Assembly (NCBI RefSeq): GCF_002095485.1
Contig: NZ_MLFS01000002.1
Location: 1-64,000, forward strand
DNA: 64,000 nt
Source: Pantoea wallisii
GTDB lineage: Bacteria > Pseudomonadota > Gammaproteobacteria > Enterobacterales > Enterobacteriaceae
Reading direction: 5' to 3'
The notes below the pieces were generated by a model. That model was not told where the DNA came from, made no database searches, and was given only the letters and a program-made list of their open reading frames with translations. Made by a program: the position numbers and the translations under genes. Positions 47,241 to 59,155 of this stretch are shown here, piece by piece (position 1 is the first letter of the stretch; the number at the start of each line of letters is the position of its first letter).

Positions 47241-48971
47241 TTACATACGCTCGACGGTTTTAATGCCCAGCGTATCAAGGCCCTGCTTCAGCGTCTTCGC
47301 GGTCAGCGCTGCCAGTTGCAGACGGCTGTTACGTACCTGCGCATCCTCAGCAGAGAGAATCGGGCAGTGCTCGTAGAAGCCTGAGAACAGACCTGCCAGA
47401 TCGTAGAGGTATGCACACATAACGTGCGGCGTGCCGTCGCGCGCCACCTGCGTGATCACCTCTTCAAACTGCAGCAAACGGGTCGCCAGCAGCGCTTCAC
47501 GATCGTCAGTTAATACGATGTCGCCGCTCAGGCTATCCGCATCAATCCCGGCTTTACGGAACACAGACAGCACGCGGGTATAAGCGTACTGCATGTAGGG
47601 GGCGGTGTTGCCCTCAAACGCCAGCATGTTGTCCCAGTCGAAGATGTAATCAGTGGTGCGGCTTTTGGACAGATCGGCATATTTCACCGCGCCAATGCCG
47701 ACCACTTCCGCCAGGTCTTTTAACTCCTGTGCGCTCATCTCCGGATTCTTCTCGCTCACCAGCGTATGGGCGCGCTCAACCGCTTCATCCAGCAGATCGG
47801 CCAGCTTAATGGTGCCGCCGCTGCGGGTTTTAAATGGACGACCATCTTTGCCCAGCATCATACCAAAGGCGTGATGCTCAAGCGGTACGCTCTCCGGCAC
47901 GTAACCGGCTTTACGCACAATGGTCCACGCCTGTTGCAGGTGCTGATGCTGGCGGGAATCGATGTAGTAGAGCACGCGATCGGCATGCAGCGTTTCGTAA
48001 CGGTATTTCGCGCAGGCGATATCGGTAGTGGTGTAGAGATAGCCGCCATCCTTCTTCTGGATGATCACGCCCATCGCTTCGCCTTCCTTGTTTTTGTACT
48101 CATCAAGGAATACCACGGTGGCGCCTTCACTGGTCACCGCCAGTTTTTTGTCACGCAGGTCAGCAACGATGCCCGGCAGCATATCGTTGTACAGGCTCTC
48201 GCCCATCACATCTTTGCGCGTCAGGGTAACGTTCAGGCGGTCATACACCAGCTGATTCTGGCTCATCGTGATATCGACCAGCTTCTTCCACATGCTGCGG
48301 CAATATTCGTCGCCGCCCTGCAGTTTTACCACGTAGCCGCGCGCGCGCTCCGCAAAGGCAGCATCTTCGTCATAGGTACGTTTGGCTTCGCGGTAAAAGG
48401 CTTCGAGATCGGCCAGGGCGATATCTTCATGGTGCTCGTTCTGCTGCTTCTCCAGGAAGGCGATCAGCATGCCGAACTGGGTGCCCCAGTCGCCTACGTG
48501 GTTAGCGCGAATAACGTTATGGCCGAGGAACTCCAGCGTACGCACGGCGGCGTCACCGATGATGGTGGAGCGCACATGACCCACGTGCATCTCTTTAGCG
48601 ACGTTAGGCGCAGAGTAATCCACCACGATGGTTTGCGGCTCGACGCTGTTCACGCCCAGGCGCGGCAGCTGCAGCGCCTGGGCGGTCTGCTGCGCCAGCC
48701 ACTGGCGATCGAGGAAGATGTTGATAAAGCCGGGACCGGCGATCTCGGTTTTGCTGGCGATTCCGTGCAGATCCAGATGCTGAACCACCTGTTCAGCCAG
48801 CTGGCGCGGTGCCAGACCGAGCTTTTTCGCTACAGCCATGATACCGTTCGCCTGGTAATCGCCGAACTGCACCTTCGCAGACTGACGAACCTGCGGTTCG
48901 CAATCGGCGGGCGCACCCGCTGCTACCATTGCCTGACTGACTTTATCGGAAAGAAGAGCCTGAATATTCAC
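47241..48971 (-). CDS. argS: Arginyl-tRNA synthetase
   Basis: The 576-residue class I synthetase charges tRNA-Arg. It has the N-terminal Add1 domain, the HIGH-type motif HVGHVRS (about 130), no canonical KMSKS but the ArgRS-typical loop [10 protein letters not shown], and a C-terminal DALR anticodon-binding domain ending KTVERM. Length matches E. coli. It is convergent with flhE. Confidence 0.98.
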   Translation of the reverse strand: MNIQALLSDKVSQAMVAAGAPADCEPQVRQSAKVQFGDYQANGIMAVAKKLGLAPRQLAEQVVQHLDLHGIASKTEIAGPGFINIFLDRQWLAQQTAQALQLPRLGVNSVEPQTIVVDYSAPNVAKEMHVGHVRSTIIGDAAVRTLEFLGHNVIRANHVGDWGTQFGMLIAFLEKQQNEHHEDIALADLEAFYREAKRTYDEDAAFAERARGYVVKLQGGDEYCRSMWKKLVDITMSQNQLVYDRLNVTLTRKDVMGESLYNDMLPGIVADLRDKKLAVTSEGATVVFLDEYKNKEGEAMGVIIQKKDGGYLYTTTDIACAKYRYETLHADRVLYYIDSRQHQHLQQAWTIVRKAGYVPESVPLEHHAFGMMLGKDGRPFKTRSGGTIKLADLLDEAVERAHTLVSEKNPEMSAQELKDLAEVVGIGAVKYADLSKSRTTDYIFDWDNMLAFEGNTAPYMQYAYTRVLSVFRKAGIDADSLSGDIVLTDDREALLATRLLQFEEVITQVARDGTPHVMCAYLYDLAGLFSGFYEHCPILSAEDAQVRNSRLQLAALTAKTLKQGLDTLGIKTVERM

Positions 48972-49572
48972 CGCGTTACCTTCATATGCTGAAAAGGCCC
49001 GCCAGCAGTGGGCGAGCCGATGTCGTCATCCCGCGCGCTTGTCGGGACGGAAAAAGAAGAGGTGAAGTATACGTGAAATGTTAAGGTGCGTCAGCATTCG
49101 GTTACGTCTGAGCCGCTGGCGCAAAGCCGCGCGCCGGTTAACGGCGACGCGGGTGACGACGAGGATTTTTAACGCTTTTGTCTTCACGCACCTTCCAGTG
49201 GCGGGAAATAGCAAATCCCATCAAGGCTATCAGGACCGCAACAACAATGAGCATAGACATAAGGCCGTTCCTTGTAGTTAAGAAACTCAAATTTATAAGA
49301 AAGGCCCACGGTCTGCAATTGATTGCGGTCTAAATAGGACTTATCTTATTGTATTAATTATTGTCAATTATAACAGTCATTTAAGTTACTTTTGTAAAGT
49401 AACGACTGGCCCTGATTTCGCGATTAATCCGAAAGAGATAGCGATTTATGCGGTTTTAGGAGCTTTTACCGGCTAACCAGGACGAATCCGAGCGTTTTGT
49501 CAGGTAAAAAACAGGCGTTAAGCGATTTTTTAGAGATTAAAATATCTGAACTTAGAGTGAGGCGAGAGAGAT
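48972..49572. other. argS-yecM intergenic region with a small ORF
   Basis: This region of about 600 nt lies between the divergent argS and yecM. It contains a small minus-strand reading frame at 49138-49260 (listed separately). 49300-49440 is strongly AT-rich and probably carries promoters for yecM and the small frame, though no clear pair was picked. Confidence 0.5.
49138..49260 (-). CDS. Candidate 40-aa single-helix membrane protein
   Basis: The frame starts MSMLIVVAVLIALMGFAI, one hydrophobic helix, then a basic tail (KNPRRHPRRR). AAGGA lies 9 nt before the ATG. The shape (short N-terminus, one helix, basic tail) is common for small enterobacterial membrane proteins. It lies upstream of argS on the same strand. 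No named family is claimed. Confidence 0.55.
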   Translation of the reverse strand: MSMLIVVAVLIALMGFAISRHWKVREDKSVKNPRRHPRRR

Positions 49573-50145
49573 ATGGATTTGGATTTTCCTTCAGAACTGA
49601 GCGACTTAAAACAAGACCTGTCCCGATTTGAACAGGCTCTGCACGCATTTGCTGAACGTTTGGGACTAAACCTGGCAGAACATGAAGCCGATCATGTCGC
49701 CGTGCGCTGCCATCAATATGCGACAGCGGAGCGCTGGAGAGCCGGTTTTTTGCAAATGGGGACGCAGTTTTCTGAAGCGATGATCAATGGCCGGCCAATC
49801 TGTCTGTTTAAACTGCATCAGCCGCTCTCCCTCGCCGGCTGGCAGATCGATGTCATTGAGCTGCCGTGGCCCGGTGAAAAAATGTACCGCCATGAGGGCT
49901 GGGAGCATGTCGAGATCGTGTTACGTGGTGAACCAGACGAGCTGGGGGCGCGTGCCATGGCGCTGTTATCAGACAATGCCCTGACGCAACCGGGTATCTC
50001 GTTCAAAACCAGTTCGCCACAAGGGGAAAAAGAGCGGCTGCCCAACCCGACACTGGCCGTAACCGATGGGCAGACTACCATCAAGTTTCACCCGTGGCGG
50101 CTGGAGGAGATCGTAGCCAGCGAACAGATTAGCGACACGCTCTGA
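49573..50145 (+). CDS. yecM: YecM (VOC-like metalloprotein family)
   Basis: The 190-residue protein matches E. coli YecM (188 aa), whose fold is like vicinal-oxygen-chelate enzymes and which may bind metal; its function is not established. Conserved parts are ADHVAVRCHQYATAERWR, NGRPICLF and GWEHVEIVL. The 3' end overlaps the convergent patB-type gene by 17 nt. Confidence 0.94.
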   Translation: MDLDFPSELSDLKQDLSRFEQALHAFAERLGLNLAEHEADHVAVRCHQYATAERWRAGFLQMGTQFSEAMINGRPICLFKLHQPLSLAGWQIDVIELPWPGEKMYRHEGWEHVEIVLRGEPDELGARAMALLSDNALTQPGISFKTSSPQGEKERLPNPTLAVTDGQTTIKFHPWRLEEIVASEQISDTL

Positions 50146-51268
50146 CCGCCTGATGCAAGCGATCCACGGCTTGCTCAAGCAACGCCCGCGTGCAGCCAAA
50201 GTTAAAACGTACGAAACGCGCATCGCCGAAATCGCTGCCGGGCGTAAATCCAAGTCCGTGCTGTTCAAACCAGTCAGCCGGATTGTCCACTGCCATCCGG
50301 CTGGCATCTATCCAGCCAAGATAGGTGGCTTCCGGTGAAGCCATGCTCAGTTCGGGCACTGTTTCAATCTGCGCTACCAGCCAGTCGCGGTTGCTGCGCA
50401 GATACTCCAGCTGCGCCGCCAGCCACGCATCTCCGTCGCGCCAGGCGGCTTCAGCCGCGACCAGCGCCAGAATATCCACGCCCGGCACAATGCCTTCACG
50501 CACCTGTTTAAAACGCTGACGCAGCGCCGCATTCGGGATAATGGCCATCGAGGCGCCGAGCCCGGCAATATTGAAGGTTTTCGAGGGGGAGAGCAGCGTA
50601 ATGCTGCGCTGCGCTGCATCCTCGCTCAGGGTGGCAAACGGAGTGTGCTGCAGGCCGGGCGTTAGCAGTAAATCGCAATGAATCTCATCAGAGCAGACGA
50701 TCAAATCGTGCTGCCGGGCAAATGCCAGCTGCGCTTCCAGTTCATCGCGCCGATAGACCGTGCCGCCGGGATTGTGCGGATTACACAGCATCAGCAGGCG
50801 TTCGTTACCTTGCATCAGTGTATGATCCAGATCGATCATCCAGCGATCGTGCTGTAACCGCATCGGCAAATTAACCTGTGCGCGCGCGGCCAGCTTTGCC
50901 GCCGCGCGGAAGGGCGGATAGATGGGCGTGGGCGCAACGGTCGCCTGGCCCGCATCGGTGAAGGCGCGCACCGAAAGGTTCAGGCCGCTCACGATGCCCG
51001 GCAGTAACACAATCCACTCGGGCTGAATATGCCAGTTATAGCGCTGCGCCAGGCGGGCGAGGGTGATATCAATCAGGCCCGTGGGCGTGCCGCCATAACC
51101 AAATACGCCGTGGTCAGCCCGGTTTTTAATGGCCTCAATAATGCAGGGCGGCGAGCGAAAATCGGTATCTGCAACCCACAGTGGCAGCACATCGCGATCG
51201 CCATATTTGTGCCATTTCAAACTATCGCTGTGACGACGGTCTATCCCTTGATCAAAATCGAATGCCAT
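50129..51268 (-). CDS. PatB/MalY-type PLP-dependent C-S lyase
   Basis: The 379-residue fold-type I PLP enzyme has the PatB/MalY signature: LPLWVADTDF near the N-terminus, NPHNPGGTVY, SDEIHCDL, and the PLP lysine in SPSKTFNIAG. It should cleave cystathionine or related thioethers to pyruvate, ammonia and a thiol. A regulatory role, as shown for E. coli MalY, cannot be told. It is convergent with yecM, overlapping 17 nt. Confidence 0.92.
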   Translation of the reverse strand: MAFDFDQGIDRRHSDSLKWHKYGDRDVLPLWVADTDFRSPPCIIEAIKNRADHGVFGYGGTPTGLIDITLARLAQRYNWHIQPEWIVLLPGIVSGLNLSVRAFTDAGQATVAPTPIYPPFRAAAKLAARAQVNLPMRLQHDRWMIDLDHTLMQGNERLLMLCNPHNPGGTVYRRDELEAQLAFARQHDLIVCSDEIHCDLLLTPGLQHTPFATLSEDAAQRSITLLSPSKTFNIAGLGASMAIIPNAALRQRFKQVREGIVPGVDILALVAAEAAWRDGDAWLAAQLEYLRSNRDWLVAQIETVPELSMASPEATYLGWIDASRMAVDNPADWFEQHGLGFTPGSDFGDARFVRFNFGCTRALLEQAVDRLHQAVRACR

Positions 51269-51352
51269 AGTGCACTTTCCACGTAAACTGTTTGAATAAG
51301 CAGACTAACTGAAGCAATCCTCCCGAGCCAGAAGTCATAAAAGGAGAAAGGC

Positions 51353-52105
51353 ATGACGAAACTGGAAATATGTTGCTACGGCATTGACTGTGCAATGACT
51401 GCGCAGCTGTCCGGTGCCGATCGCGTGGAACTGTGCAGCGCTCCGCGTGAAGGTGGATTAACGCCATCAGCAGGTGTGCTGGAAGCGGCAAAACGTGAAT
51501 TGAGCATTCCGGTGCACCCGATTGTGCGACCGCGCGGCGGCGATTTTTGCTATACCGATCGCGAATTTGCCGCCATGAAATCGGACGTGGCGATGATACG
51601 TGACATGGGTTTCCCTGGCCTGGTGATCGGTATGCTGGATGAAGATGCACACGTTGATATTGCGCGCATGCGGCAGATTATGGCCCTGTGCGATGGCATG
51701 GCCGTAACGTTCCATCGCGCTTTTGATTTGTGCCACAGTCCGAAACGCGCGCTGGACGTGCTGACGGATTTAGGCATCGCCCGCATTCTTACCTCGGGTC
51801 AGCAGCAGAGCGCGGAAACCGGAATTGCATTATTGCGGGAACTAAATGAACTGAGCACCGGTCCAATCATTATGGCTGGTGCAGGCGTACGTTTGAGCAA
51901 TTTACAGAAATTTCTCGACAGCGGTCTGCAGGAGGTTCACAGCTCCGCCAGCCGCGCGGTTGCTTCGCCCATGCGCTACCGTAAAGCCGGCGTATCAATG
52001 TGTGCCGAAGCGGAAACCGATGAATTCAGTCGCTCCTGCGTTGATGGCGATGTGGTAGAAGCCATGAAGAGCATGATGCAGATGAGCGTGGATCGGGTAG
52101 CCTGA
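51353..52105 (+). CDS. cutC: CutC family protein
   Basis: The 250-residue TIM-barrel protein matches E. coli CutC ([52 protein letters not shown]). CutC was named for copper homeostasis, but a direct role has been questioned. AAGGAG precedes the ATG. A terminator follows. Confidence 0.96.
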   Translation: MTKLEICCYGIDCAMTAQLSGADRVELCSAPREGGLTPSAGVLEAAKRELSIPVHPIVRPRGGDFCYTDREFAAMKSDVAMIRDMGFPGLVIGMLDEDAHVDIARMRQIMALCDGMAVTFHRAFDLCHSPKRALDVLTDLGIARILTSGQQQSAETGIALLRELNELSTGPIIMAGAGVRLSNLQKFLDSGLQEVHSSASRAVASPMRYRKAGVSMCAEAETDEFSRSCVDGDVVEAMKSMMQMSVDRVA

Positions 52106-52165
52106 TCCCTCCCAGTTTTGCCGCGCAGCACGCCGAAAATAATGACGTGATGTTTGCAAGTACCA

Positions 52166-52196
52166 AACCCCAGTCTCTCTTGCTGGGGTTCTTTTT
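52166..52196 (+). terminator. Rho-independent terminator of cutC
   Basis: AACCCCAG and CTGGGGTT form an 8-bp stem with a 9-nt loop, followed by CTTTTT. It lies about 60 nt after the cutC stop. Confidence 0.88.
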
Positions 52197-52274
52197 GTCT
52201 GCCGTCCGCCGCCGGATAGCGCGTTAGCAAAAAAGATGCTTTGATTACTCTATGGCTTAGCGCGGATAACGCTG

Positions 52275-53123
52275 ATGAAATCCACCTCTTATGTTGTTGT
52301 AATGCTGCTGCTTCCGCTCACCGGTACGGTCCTGGCGGCAGAGACCGCTTGCCCGCCGCTGAGCAAAAATATCACCAGCAGTAACAACTGGATCATGCTG
52401 GGAGGCAGCGCCAAAGGCGCAGTTCGTCAGGTCATTGCCGGTGAATTTGGCAAAGATGTGAACTCGCAAAAGCGCGTGCTGGGGCAGTTTGATCGCTGCG
52501 GTGACTTGATGGTGGCTGACATTACTTACGATAAAAGTGAAGGTAACGTCGTGCTCAGCATGGAGCAGCATATTGCGCGCGTGCAGCGCGGCTGGGTTGC
52601 TGAATACGCTTATCAGGTAAAAGTGGTTAAAGCGGGCAAGGAGGAGATGGTGGATAACCGTCAGGGCACCATCAGCTGGCAGATTGGGCAGCACGGCAAC
52701 ATTATCAGCGCGTCGGACAAGTTTACCAGCATGGGCAGGGAGGGCTTTACCGATACTACGTATCGTTACGATAACCATTTCCGGCTGGAGAAGAGCGTCG
52801 CACGCGGCAGTGATACGCTCACTAACGGTGAGAGCCACTGGCGCTGGAATCCACAAGGGCTGGTGGTTTCGGCGAGCAGCGCGCGCGGTAAAGATTCTTA
52901 CAGTTATGACCAACAGTGGCGTGAACTGCGGCTAAACGGCACCTCGACAACGCCGGTCAGCACGTTACGCTCCGTTGATGAGTGTCAATTATGGGACGAG
53001 GTGGGCAACTGCACCTTAAGCTACCTGCGTGAAACGGAAGTGTTTGCCAAAGGTACGATCGAGCGTAATTTGAGTTCGGCGTATAAATATCAGTACTGGG
53101 ATCGACCTCAGGCGGAGAATTAA
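52275..53123 (+). CDS. Exported YnfC-like protein
   Basis: The 282-residue precursor has a Sec signal peptide (MKSTSYVVVMLLLPLTGTVLA, AxA cleavage) and no membrane helix after it, so it should be periplasmic. Repeated Tyr/Asp beta motifs (TYRYDNHF, SYDQQWREL) and the C-terminal CQLWDEVGNCTLSY and AYKYQYW resemble the YnfC family, but the start lacks the lipobox of E. coli YnfC. Function unknown. It is a single gene between cutC and the LysE exporter. Confidence 0.7.
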   Translation: MKSTSYVVVMLLLPLTGTVLAAETACPPLSKNITSSNNWIMLGGSAKGAVRQVIAGEFGKDVNSQKRVLGQFDRCGDLMVADITYDKSEGNVVLSMEQHIARVQRGWVAEYAYQVKVVKAGKEEMVDNRQGTISWQIGQHGNIISASDKFTSMGREGFTDTTYRYDNHFRLEKSVARGSDTLTNGESHWRWNPQGLVVSASSARGKDSYSYDQQWRELRLNGTSTTPVSTLRSVDECQLWDEVGNCTLSYLRETEVFAKGTIERNLSSAYKYQYWDRPQAEN

Positions 53124-53250
53124 CGCACCAGGCGCGAAGGGCCCGGTACGTTTCCGCTCAGGCTGCGGCCGTGCATAGTCACCCGTTGCAACAGTTTGCG
53201 CCGCCGTGCAATCGCGCTACTATCAGGCGCGGACTAACCGGGAGCCAGCC

Positions 53251-53871
53251 ATGACACCGCTCTTTTCCTTCCTTTTTGCCATTACTGTTCTCACGCTGAC
53301 GCCCGGTTTCGATACCGCGCTGGTGTTGCGCTCTGCCGCCGCACAGGGCTGGAAGCGTGCCTCGGCAACGGCCTTTGGCGTGACGCTGGGCTGCCTGGTA
53401 TGGGGTGTAGCCGTAGGTTTGGGGCTTGGCGCACTGCTGCTGGCCTCTGAGATGGCGTACAACCTGCTGAAATGGATTGGCGCCGCGTATCTGCTCTATC
53501 TCGGCGTAAAACTGCTGCTTAAACCGCGCAGCCAGGCGGAGAACGCGCAGGGCGAGCAAAAAAGAGAGCAGGGGTATCTCGCCTGTTTTTCACGTGGTCT
53601 GTTTGGCAATTTGCTCAACCCGAAAGTCGGCGTGTTTTACGTCACCTTCTTGCCGCAATTTATTCCGGCAGGCGCATCCGTGCCGCTGTGGTGTACGCTG
53701 ATGGCGCTGGCGCACATGGTGATTGGTCTGATCTGGAATGCGGTACTGATCAGCAGCAGCCACTATTTTGCGGCGCATTTACGGCGCCCGGCAGTACTGA
53801 AAATGATGGATCGCCTGACCGGCTGTGTGTTTATTGGTTTCGCCGCGAAGCTGGCGCTGTCGCGGCGGTAA
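53251..53871 (+). CDS. LysE/RhtB family amino-acid exporter
   Basis: The 206-residue protein has five to six hydrophobic helices and family motifs: LTPGFDTALVLRSAAAQGWKR near the N-terminus, GAAYLLYLGVKLL, and FGNLLNPKVGVFYVTFLPQF. It should export an amino acid or a metabolite; the substrate is unknown. GGGAG precedes the ATG. It ends 3 nt from the convergent cmoB. Confidence 0.92.
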   Translation: MTPLFSFLFAITVLTLTPGFDTALVLRSAAAQGWKRASATAFGVTLGCLVWGVAVGLGLGALLLASEMAYNLLKWIGAAYLLYLGVKLLLKPRSQAENAQGEQKREQGYLACFSRGLFGNLLNPKVGVFYVTFLPQFIPAGASVPLWCTLMALAHMVIGLIWNAVLISSSHYFAAHLRRPAVLKMMDRLTGCVFIGFAAKLALSRR

Positions 53872-53874
53872 ACG

Positions 53875-55601
<1,727 letters not shown>

Positions 55602-55646
55602 CTATTCTGGCAGAAACTGCCGTCTGCTGCACCCGTTTCCCTGCGT

Positions 55647-56468
55647 TTAGAACAGGCTGGTCTGCTGCGGCCAGTCGGGCAGATTGCGCAGCGAAGGCTC
55701 AAGCTGTTGCAGTTGCGGCCAGAGCGCCTGCAGCAGCAGAAAGACTTCGCCCATATCCGGCGTATGGATAAACAGCAGCACATCGCCCTCGTTAAGCCAG
55801 CCCGGCAGCTTCTCGCGCCATACGTCAAACAGCGGCACGCTCTCGCTAACCTCATCGCTACCGATAAATCGCACCATCGGATTGTTGCCGGTACGGATGG
55901 CGTGAGTAGGAACGCGCGGCTTTTGCGATCGCGCATGCACGGCGGCCGGTGAGAGCGAACGGGAGGCGTGCACCGGACGGCTATCGAGGATCACCCGGTT
56001 TACGCCGCGTTCAAGCAGGCCGCGATTGAGGGCGCGCTCAGCTTCTCCTTTATTGAAAAACGCCTGATGCCGCACCTCTACGCCGTAGCTGAAACTGCGC
56101 GGCAGGCGATCGAGAAACGCCCATAAGTCAGTCAGCTGCGCCGGCGAAAAGGCCGGCGGCAACTGCAGCCAGTATTGGCCGATACGGTCACTGAGCGGGT
56201 CCAGCAGGCGGAAAAACGCATTGAGTAACTCGTCGCAGTTCTTCAGCGCCGCCTGATGGCTGATGGTATTCGGGAATTTGAAGCAGAAGCGGAAATCATC
56301 GTGGGTCATGTCACGCCAGCGCTGCACCACCTCCGGTGACGGCAGGGCATAGAGCGTGGTGTTACCCTCTACGCAGTCAAACAGCCGGGTGTAATCCGCT
56401 AAGGTCTCCAGTCCAAACTGTTTCCAGCGGGCGTGCTGCCATTGTGGTAAGCCAATTCGTAAGGTCAA
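55647..56468 (-). CDS. yecE: DUF72 family protein YecE
   Basis: The 273-residue protein matches YecE (DUF72, TIM-barrel): RIGLPQWQHARWKQFG, CVEGNTTLYALPS, FKFPNTISHQ and GVEVRHQAFF. The function is unknown. It lies upstream of cmoAB on the same strand, near its E. coli neighbours, though yecN and yecD are absent here. Confidence 0.94.
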   Translation of the reverse strand: MTLRIGLPQWQHARWKQFGLETLADYTRLFDCVEGNTTLYALPSPEVVQRWRDMTHDDFRFCFKFPNTISHQAALKNCDELLNAFFRLLDPLSDRIGQYWLQLPPAFSPAQLTDLWAFLDRLPRSFSYGVEVRHQAFFNKGEAERALNRGLLERGVNRVILDSRPVHASRSLSPAAVHARSQKPRVPTHAIRTGNNPMVRFIGSDEVSESVPLFDVWREKLPGWLNEGDVLLFIHTPDMGEVFLLLQALWPQLQQLEPSLRNLPDWPQQTSLF

Positions 56469-56611
56469 ACGCGAACTCCTGATGACAAAAGGGCGGAATA
56501 ACGCCGCCTGATATAACCTGATTGCGGGCCCACAGGAAAAAGTGGCGGCATAAACGCTGATGATTTGTCCGCTTTGCGCGGGATCTGCTTATCCTGTCTG
56601 GCTTTTTCCAT

Positions 56612-56617
56612 TATAAT
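56612..56617 (+). promoter_or_regulatory. Probable aspS -10 element
   Basis: A perfect TATAAT lies 85 nt before the aspS start. The -35 is weak. It is the best sigma-70 candidate in the yecE-aspS gap. Confidence 0.45.
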
Positions 56618-56701
56618 AGCCGCCTTTTTTGCGGCAGCATCTCAGAAGGTTACGCGGCCTGATGTTGTCTGGCAGCAGCGGCGAAGTTAAAAGGATACGT
56701 T

Positions 56702-58483
56702 ATGCGTACAGAATATTGCGGACAGCTCAATCTGTCTCATGTAGGTCAGCAAGTTACTCTCTGCGGCTGGGTCAACCGTCGTCGCGATCTCGGCAGCCTG
56801 ATTTTTATTGATATGCGCGACCGTGAAGGGATCGCTCAGGTGTTCTTCGATGCCGATCGTCAGGAGGCTTTCCAGCTGGCATCTGAGCTGCGCAACGAAT
56901 TCTGCATCCAGATCACCGGTACTGTGCGTGCGCGTGAAGAGAAGAACCGCAACAGCGATATGGCGACCGGCGATATCGAGGTGTTTGCGCATGAGCTAAC
57001 CATTATCAACCGTGCTGAACCGTTGCCGCTGGACTCAAACCAGACCAACAGCGAAGAGGCGCGTCTGACCTATCGCTATCTTGACCTGCGCCGTCCGGAG
57101 ATGGCACAGCGCCTGAAAACCCGTGCGAAAATCACCAGCTTTGTGCGTCGCTTTATGGATAACGAAGGTTTCCTCGATATCGAAACGCCGATGCTGACCA
57201 AAGCGACGCCAGAAGGCGCGCGCGACTATCTGGTGCCAAGCCGGGTGCACAAAGGCAAATTTTATGCGCTGCCACAGTCACCACAGCTGTTCAAACAGCT
57301 GCTGATGATGTCCGGATTTGATCGCTACTATCAGATCGTTAAATGCTTCCGCGATGAAGATTTGCGTGCTGACCGTCAGCCGGAGTTCACCCAGATCGAC
57401 GTGGAGACCTCGTTCATGACGGCAGAGCAGGTGCGTGAAGCGATGGAGCGCCTGATCCGTGAGCTGTGGCTTGAGATCAAAGGCATCGACCTGGGTGATT
57501 TCCCGCAGATGACCTTTGCCGAAGCGATGAACCGTTACGGTTCCGACAAGCCAGACCTGCGTAACCCGATGGAGCTGGTGGACGTTGCAGACCTGCTGCA
57601 AAACGTTGAGTTCCAGGTCTTCGCCGGTCCGGCCAACGATGCAAAAGGCCGTGTGGCTGCCCTTCGCGTACCGGGCGGCGCGGCGCTGACGCGTAAGCAG
57701 ATTGATGAGTACGCGAAGTTTGTGGAAATTTATGGCGCCAAAGGCCTGGCGTGGATGAAGATCAACGACCGCGCCAGCGGTTTCGAGGGCGTGCAGAGCC
57801 CGGTAGCGAAGTTCCTGACGCCAGAGATCGTGGATGCGATCCTGACCCGCACCGCTGCGCAGGATGGCGACCTGATCTTCTTCGGTGCCGATCGCGCTAA
57901 AGTCGTGGCCGATGCACTGGGTGCGCTGCGCCTGAAGGTGGGCCGCGATCTGAAAATCACCGACGAGCACGCCTGGGCGCCGCTGTGGGTGATCGACTTC
58001 CCGATGTTCGAAGAGGACGAAGAGGGCGGTCTTGCTGCGATGCACCATCCGTTCACCTCGCCGAAAGCGCTGAGCGCAGAGCAGCTGGCGGCCGATCCAA
58101 CGCAGGCGGTAGCCAACGCTTATGACATGGTGATCAACGGTTACGAAGTGGGCGGTGGATCAGTACGTATTCACAACGGCGCTATGCAGCAGACGGTGTT
58201 CAGCATTCTCGGCATCACCGAAGAGGAGCAGCAGGAGAAGTTTGGCTTCCTGCTCGACGCGCTGAAATTTGGTACGCCGCCGCACGCGGGCCTGGCGTTT
58301 GGTCTGGATCGCCTGACCATGCTGCTGACCGGTACGGATAATATCCGTGATGTCATTGCGTTCCCGAAAACCACGGCAGCCGCCTGTCTGATGACGGAGG
58401 CGCCCAGCTTTGCCAATCCGGCAGCGCTGGCCGATCTGGGCATTCAGATTGCTCCAAAAAAAGATAAGTCAGAGAATAACTAA
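56702..58483 (+). CDS. aspS: Aspartyl-tRNA synthetase
   Basis: The 593-residue class II synthetase charges tRNA-Asp. It has an N-terminal OB-fold ([19 protein letters not shown]), class II motif 1 ([19 protein letters not shown]), motif 2 ([18 protein letters not shown]), an inserted GAD domain and motif 3 ([13 protein letters not shown]). Length matches E. coli (590). Its stop overlaps the nudB ATG by one base. Confidence 0.98.
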   Translation: MRTEYCGQLNLSHVGQQVTLCGWVNRRRDLGSLIFIDMRDREGIAQVFFDADRQEAFQLASELRNEFCIQITGTVRAREEKNRNSDMATGDIEVFAHELTIINRAEPLPLDSNQTNSEEARLTYRYLDLRRPEMAQRLKTRAKITSFVRRFMDNEGFLDIETPMLTKATPEGARDYLVPSRVHKGKFYALPQSPQLFKQLLMMSGFDRYYQIVKCFRDEDLRADRQPEFTQIDVETSFMTAEQVREAMERLIRELWLEIKGIDLGDFPQMTFAEAMNRYGSDKPDLRNPMELVDVADLLQNVEFQVFAGPANDAKGRVAALRVPGGAALTRKQIDEYAKFVEIYGAKGLAWMKINDRASGFEGVQSPVAKFLTPEIVDAILTRTAAQDGDLIFFGADRAKVVADALGALRLKVGRDLKITDEHAWAPLWVIDFPMFEEDEEGGLAAMHHPFTSPKALSAEQLAADPTQAVANAYDMVINGYEVGGGSVRIHNGAMQQTVFSILGITEEEQQEKFGFLLDALKFGTPPHAGLAFGLDRLTMLLTGTDNIRDVIAFPKTTAAACLMTEAPSFANPAALADLGIQIAPKKDKSENN

Positions 58484-58914
58484 TGGGCTATAAACACCCG
58501 GTTTCGGTGCTGGTGGTGATTTTTGCGCGAGATACCGGACGGGTGTTGATGCTGCAACGACGTGACGATGCGAGCTTCTGGCAATCGGTCACGGGCAGCC
58601 TGGAGCCGGGCGAAACCCCGGCACAGGCCGCGCAGCGGGAAGTGGCTGAAGAGCTGGCGATCGACATCTCTGGCGAACAGCTGGTGCTGGAAGATTGTCA
58701 CAGGCAGATCGAGTTTGAAATCTTCGCGCACTATCGCCATCGCTACGCGCCGGGCACCACGCATAACTGCGAACACTGGTTCCGCCTCGCGCTGCCCGCC
58801 GAGCGCGAACCGCTGCTCAGCGAGCATCTCGCCGCGCAGTGGCTCGATCCCACTGCCGCTGCGGCGCTGACGAAATCCTGGAGTAACCGCCAGGCCATTG
58901 AAGAATTTATCTGA
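58483..58914 (+). CDS. nudB: Dihydroneopterin triphosphate pyrophosphohydrolase
   Basis: NudB removes pyrophosphate from dihydroneopterin triphosphate in folate synthesis. The 143-residue protein has the full Nudix box (GSLEPGETPAQAAQREVAEE). It is slightly shorter than the E. coli protein. It is coupled to aspS, and a terminator follows. Confidence 0.95.
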   Translation: MGYKHPVSVLVVIFARDTGRVLMLQRRDDASFWQSVTGSLEPGETPAQAAQREVAEELAIDISGEQLVLEDCHRQIEFEIFAHYRHRYAPGTTHNCEHWFRLALPAEREPLLSEHLAAQWLDPTAAAALTKSWSNRQAIEEFI

Positions 58915-58921
58915 ACACCTG

Positions 58922-58948
58922 CCGCCGCGCATTTTCCGGCGGTTTTAT
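58922..58948 (+). terminator. Rho-independent terminator of nudB
   Basis: CCGCCG and CGGCGG form a 6-bp stem around a 9-nt loop, followed by TTTTATT. It starts a few bases after the nudB stop. Confidence 0.8.
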
Positions 58949-59155
58949 TGTTAAATTACTGACATTCGGTGTGAGTCGGCAGGTTTGCACCGCTAAAATT
59001 GAACAGTCAGGCGTTATCGGCGCAGCAAGGTTGTTTACCGCCAGCGCACAGCATCCGGAGCGTACTTTTGTACGTGAGGATTGCGAGCACTGCCGGAGAA
59101 TAAGATTGCAAGTGAGATAGCCTGCACCCTGTTAAAGATCGGAGAGACAGTTAAG

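Noticed and set aside
47766-48992. A 408-residue open frame opposite argS, and similar long frames opposite flhA (44649-45602) and nasA (38807-39799)
   Set aside because: They are antisense to clearly recognised genes, have composition typical of shadow frames in GC-rich DNA, and show no recognisable domains.
59010-59155. Leader RNA or riboswitch before yebC
   Set aside because: A small CGTAC/GTACG hairpin is seen, but no larger conserved structure or terminator that would support a regulatory leader.
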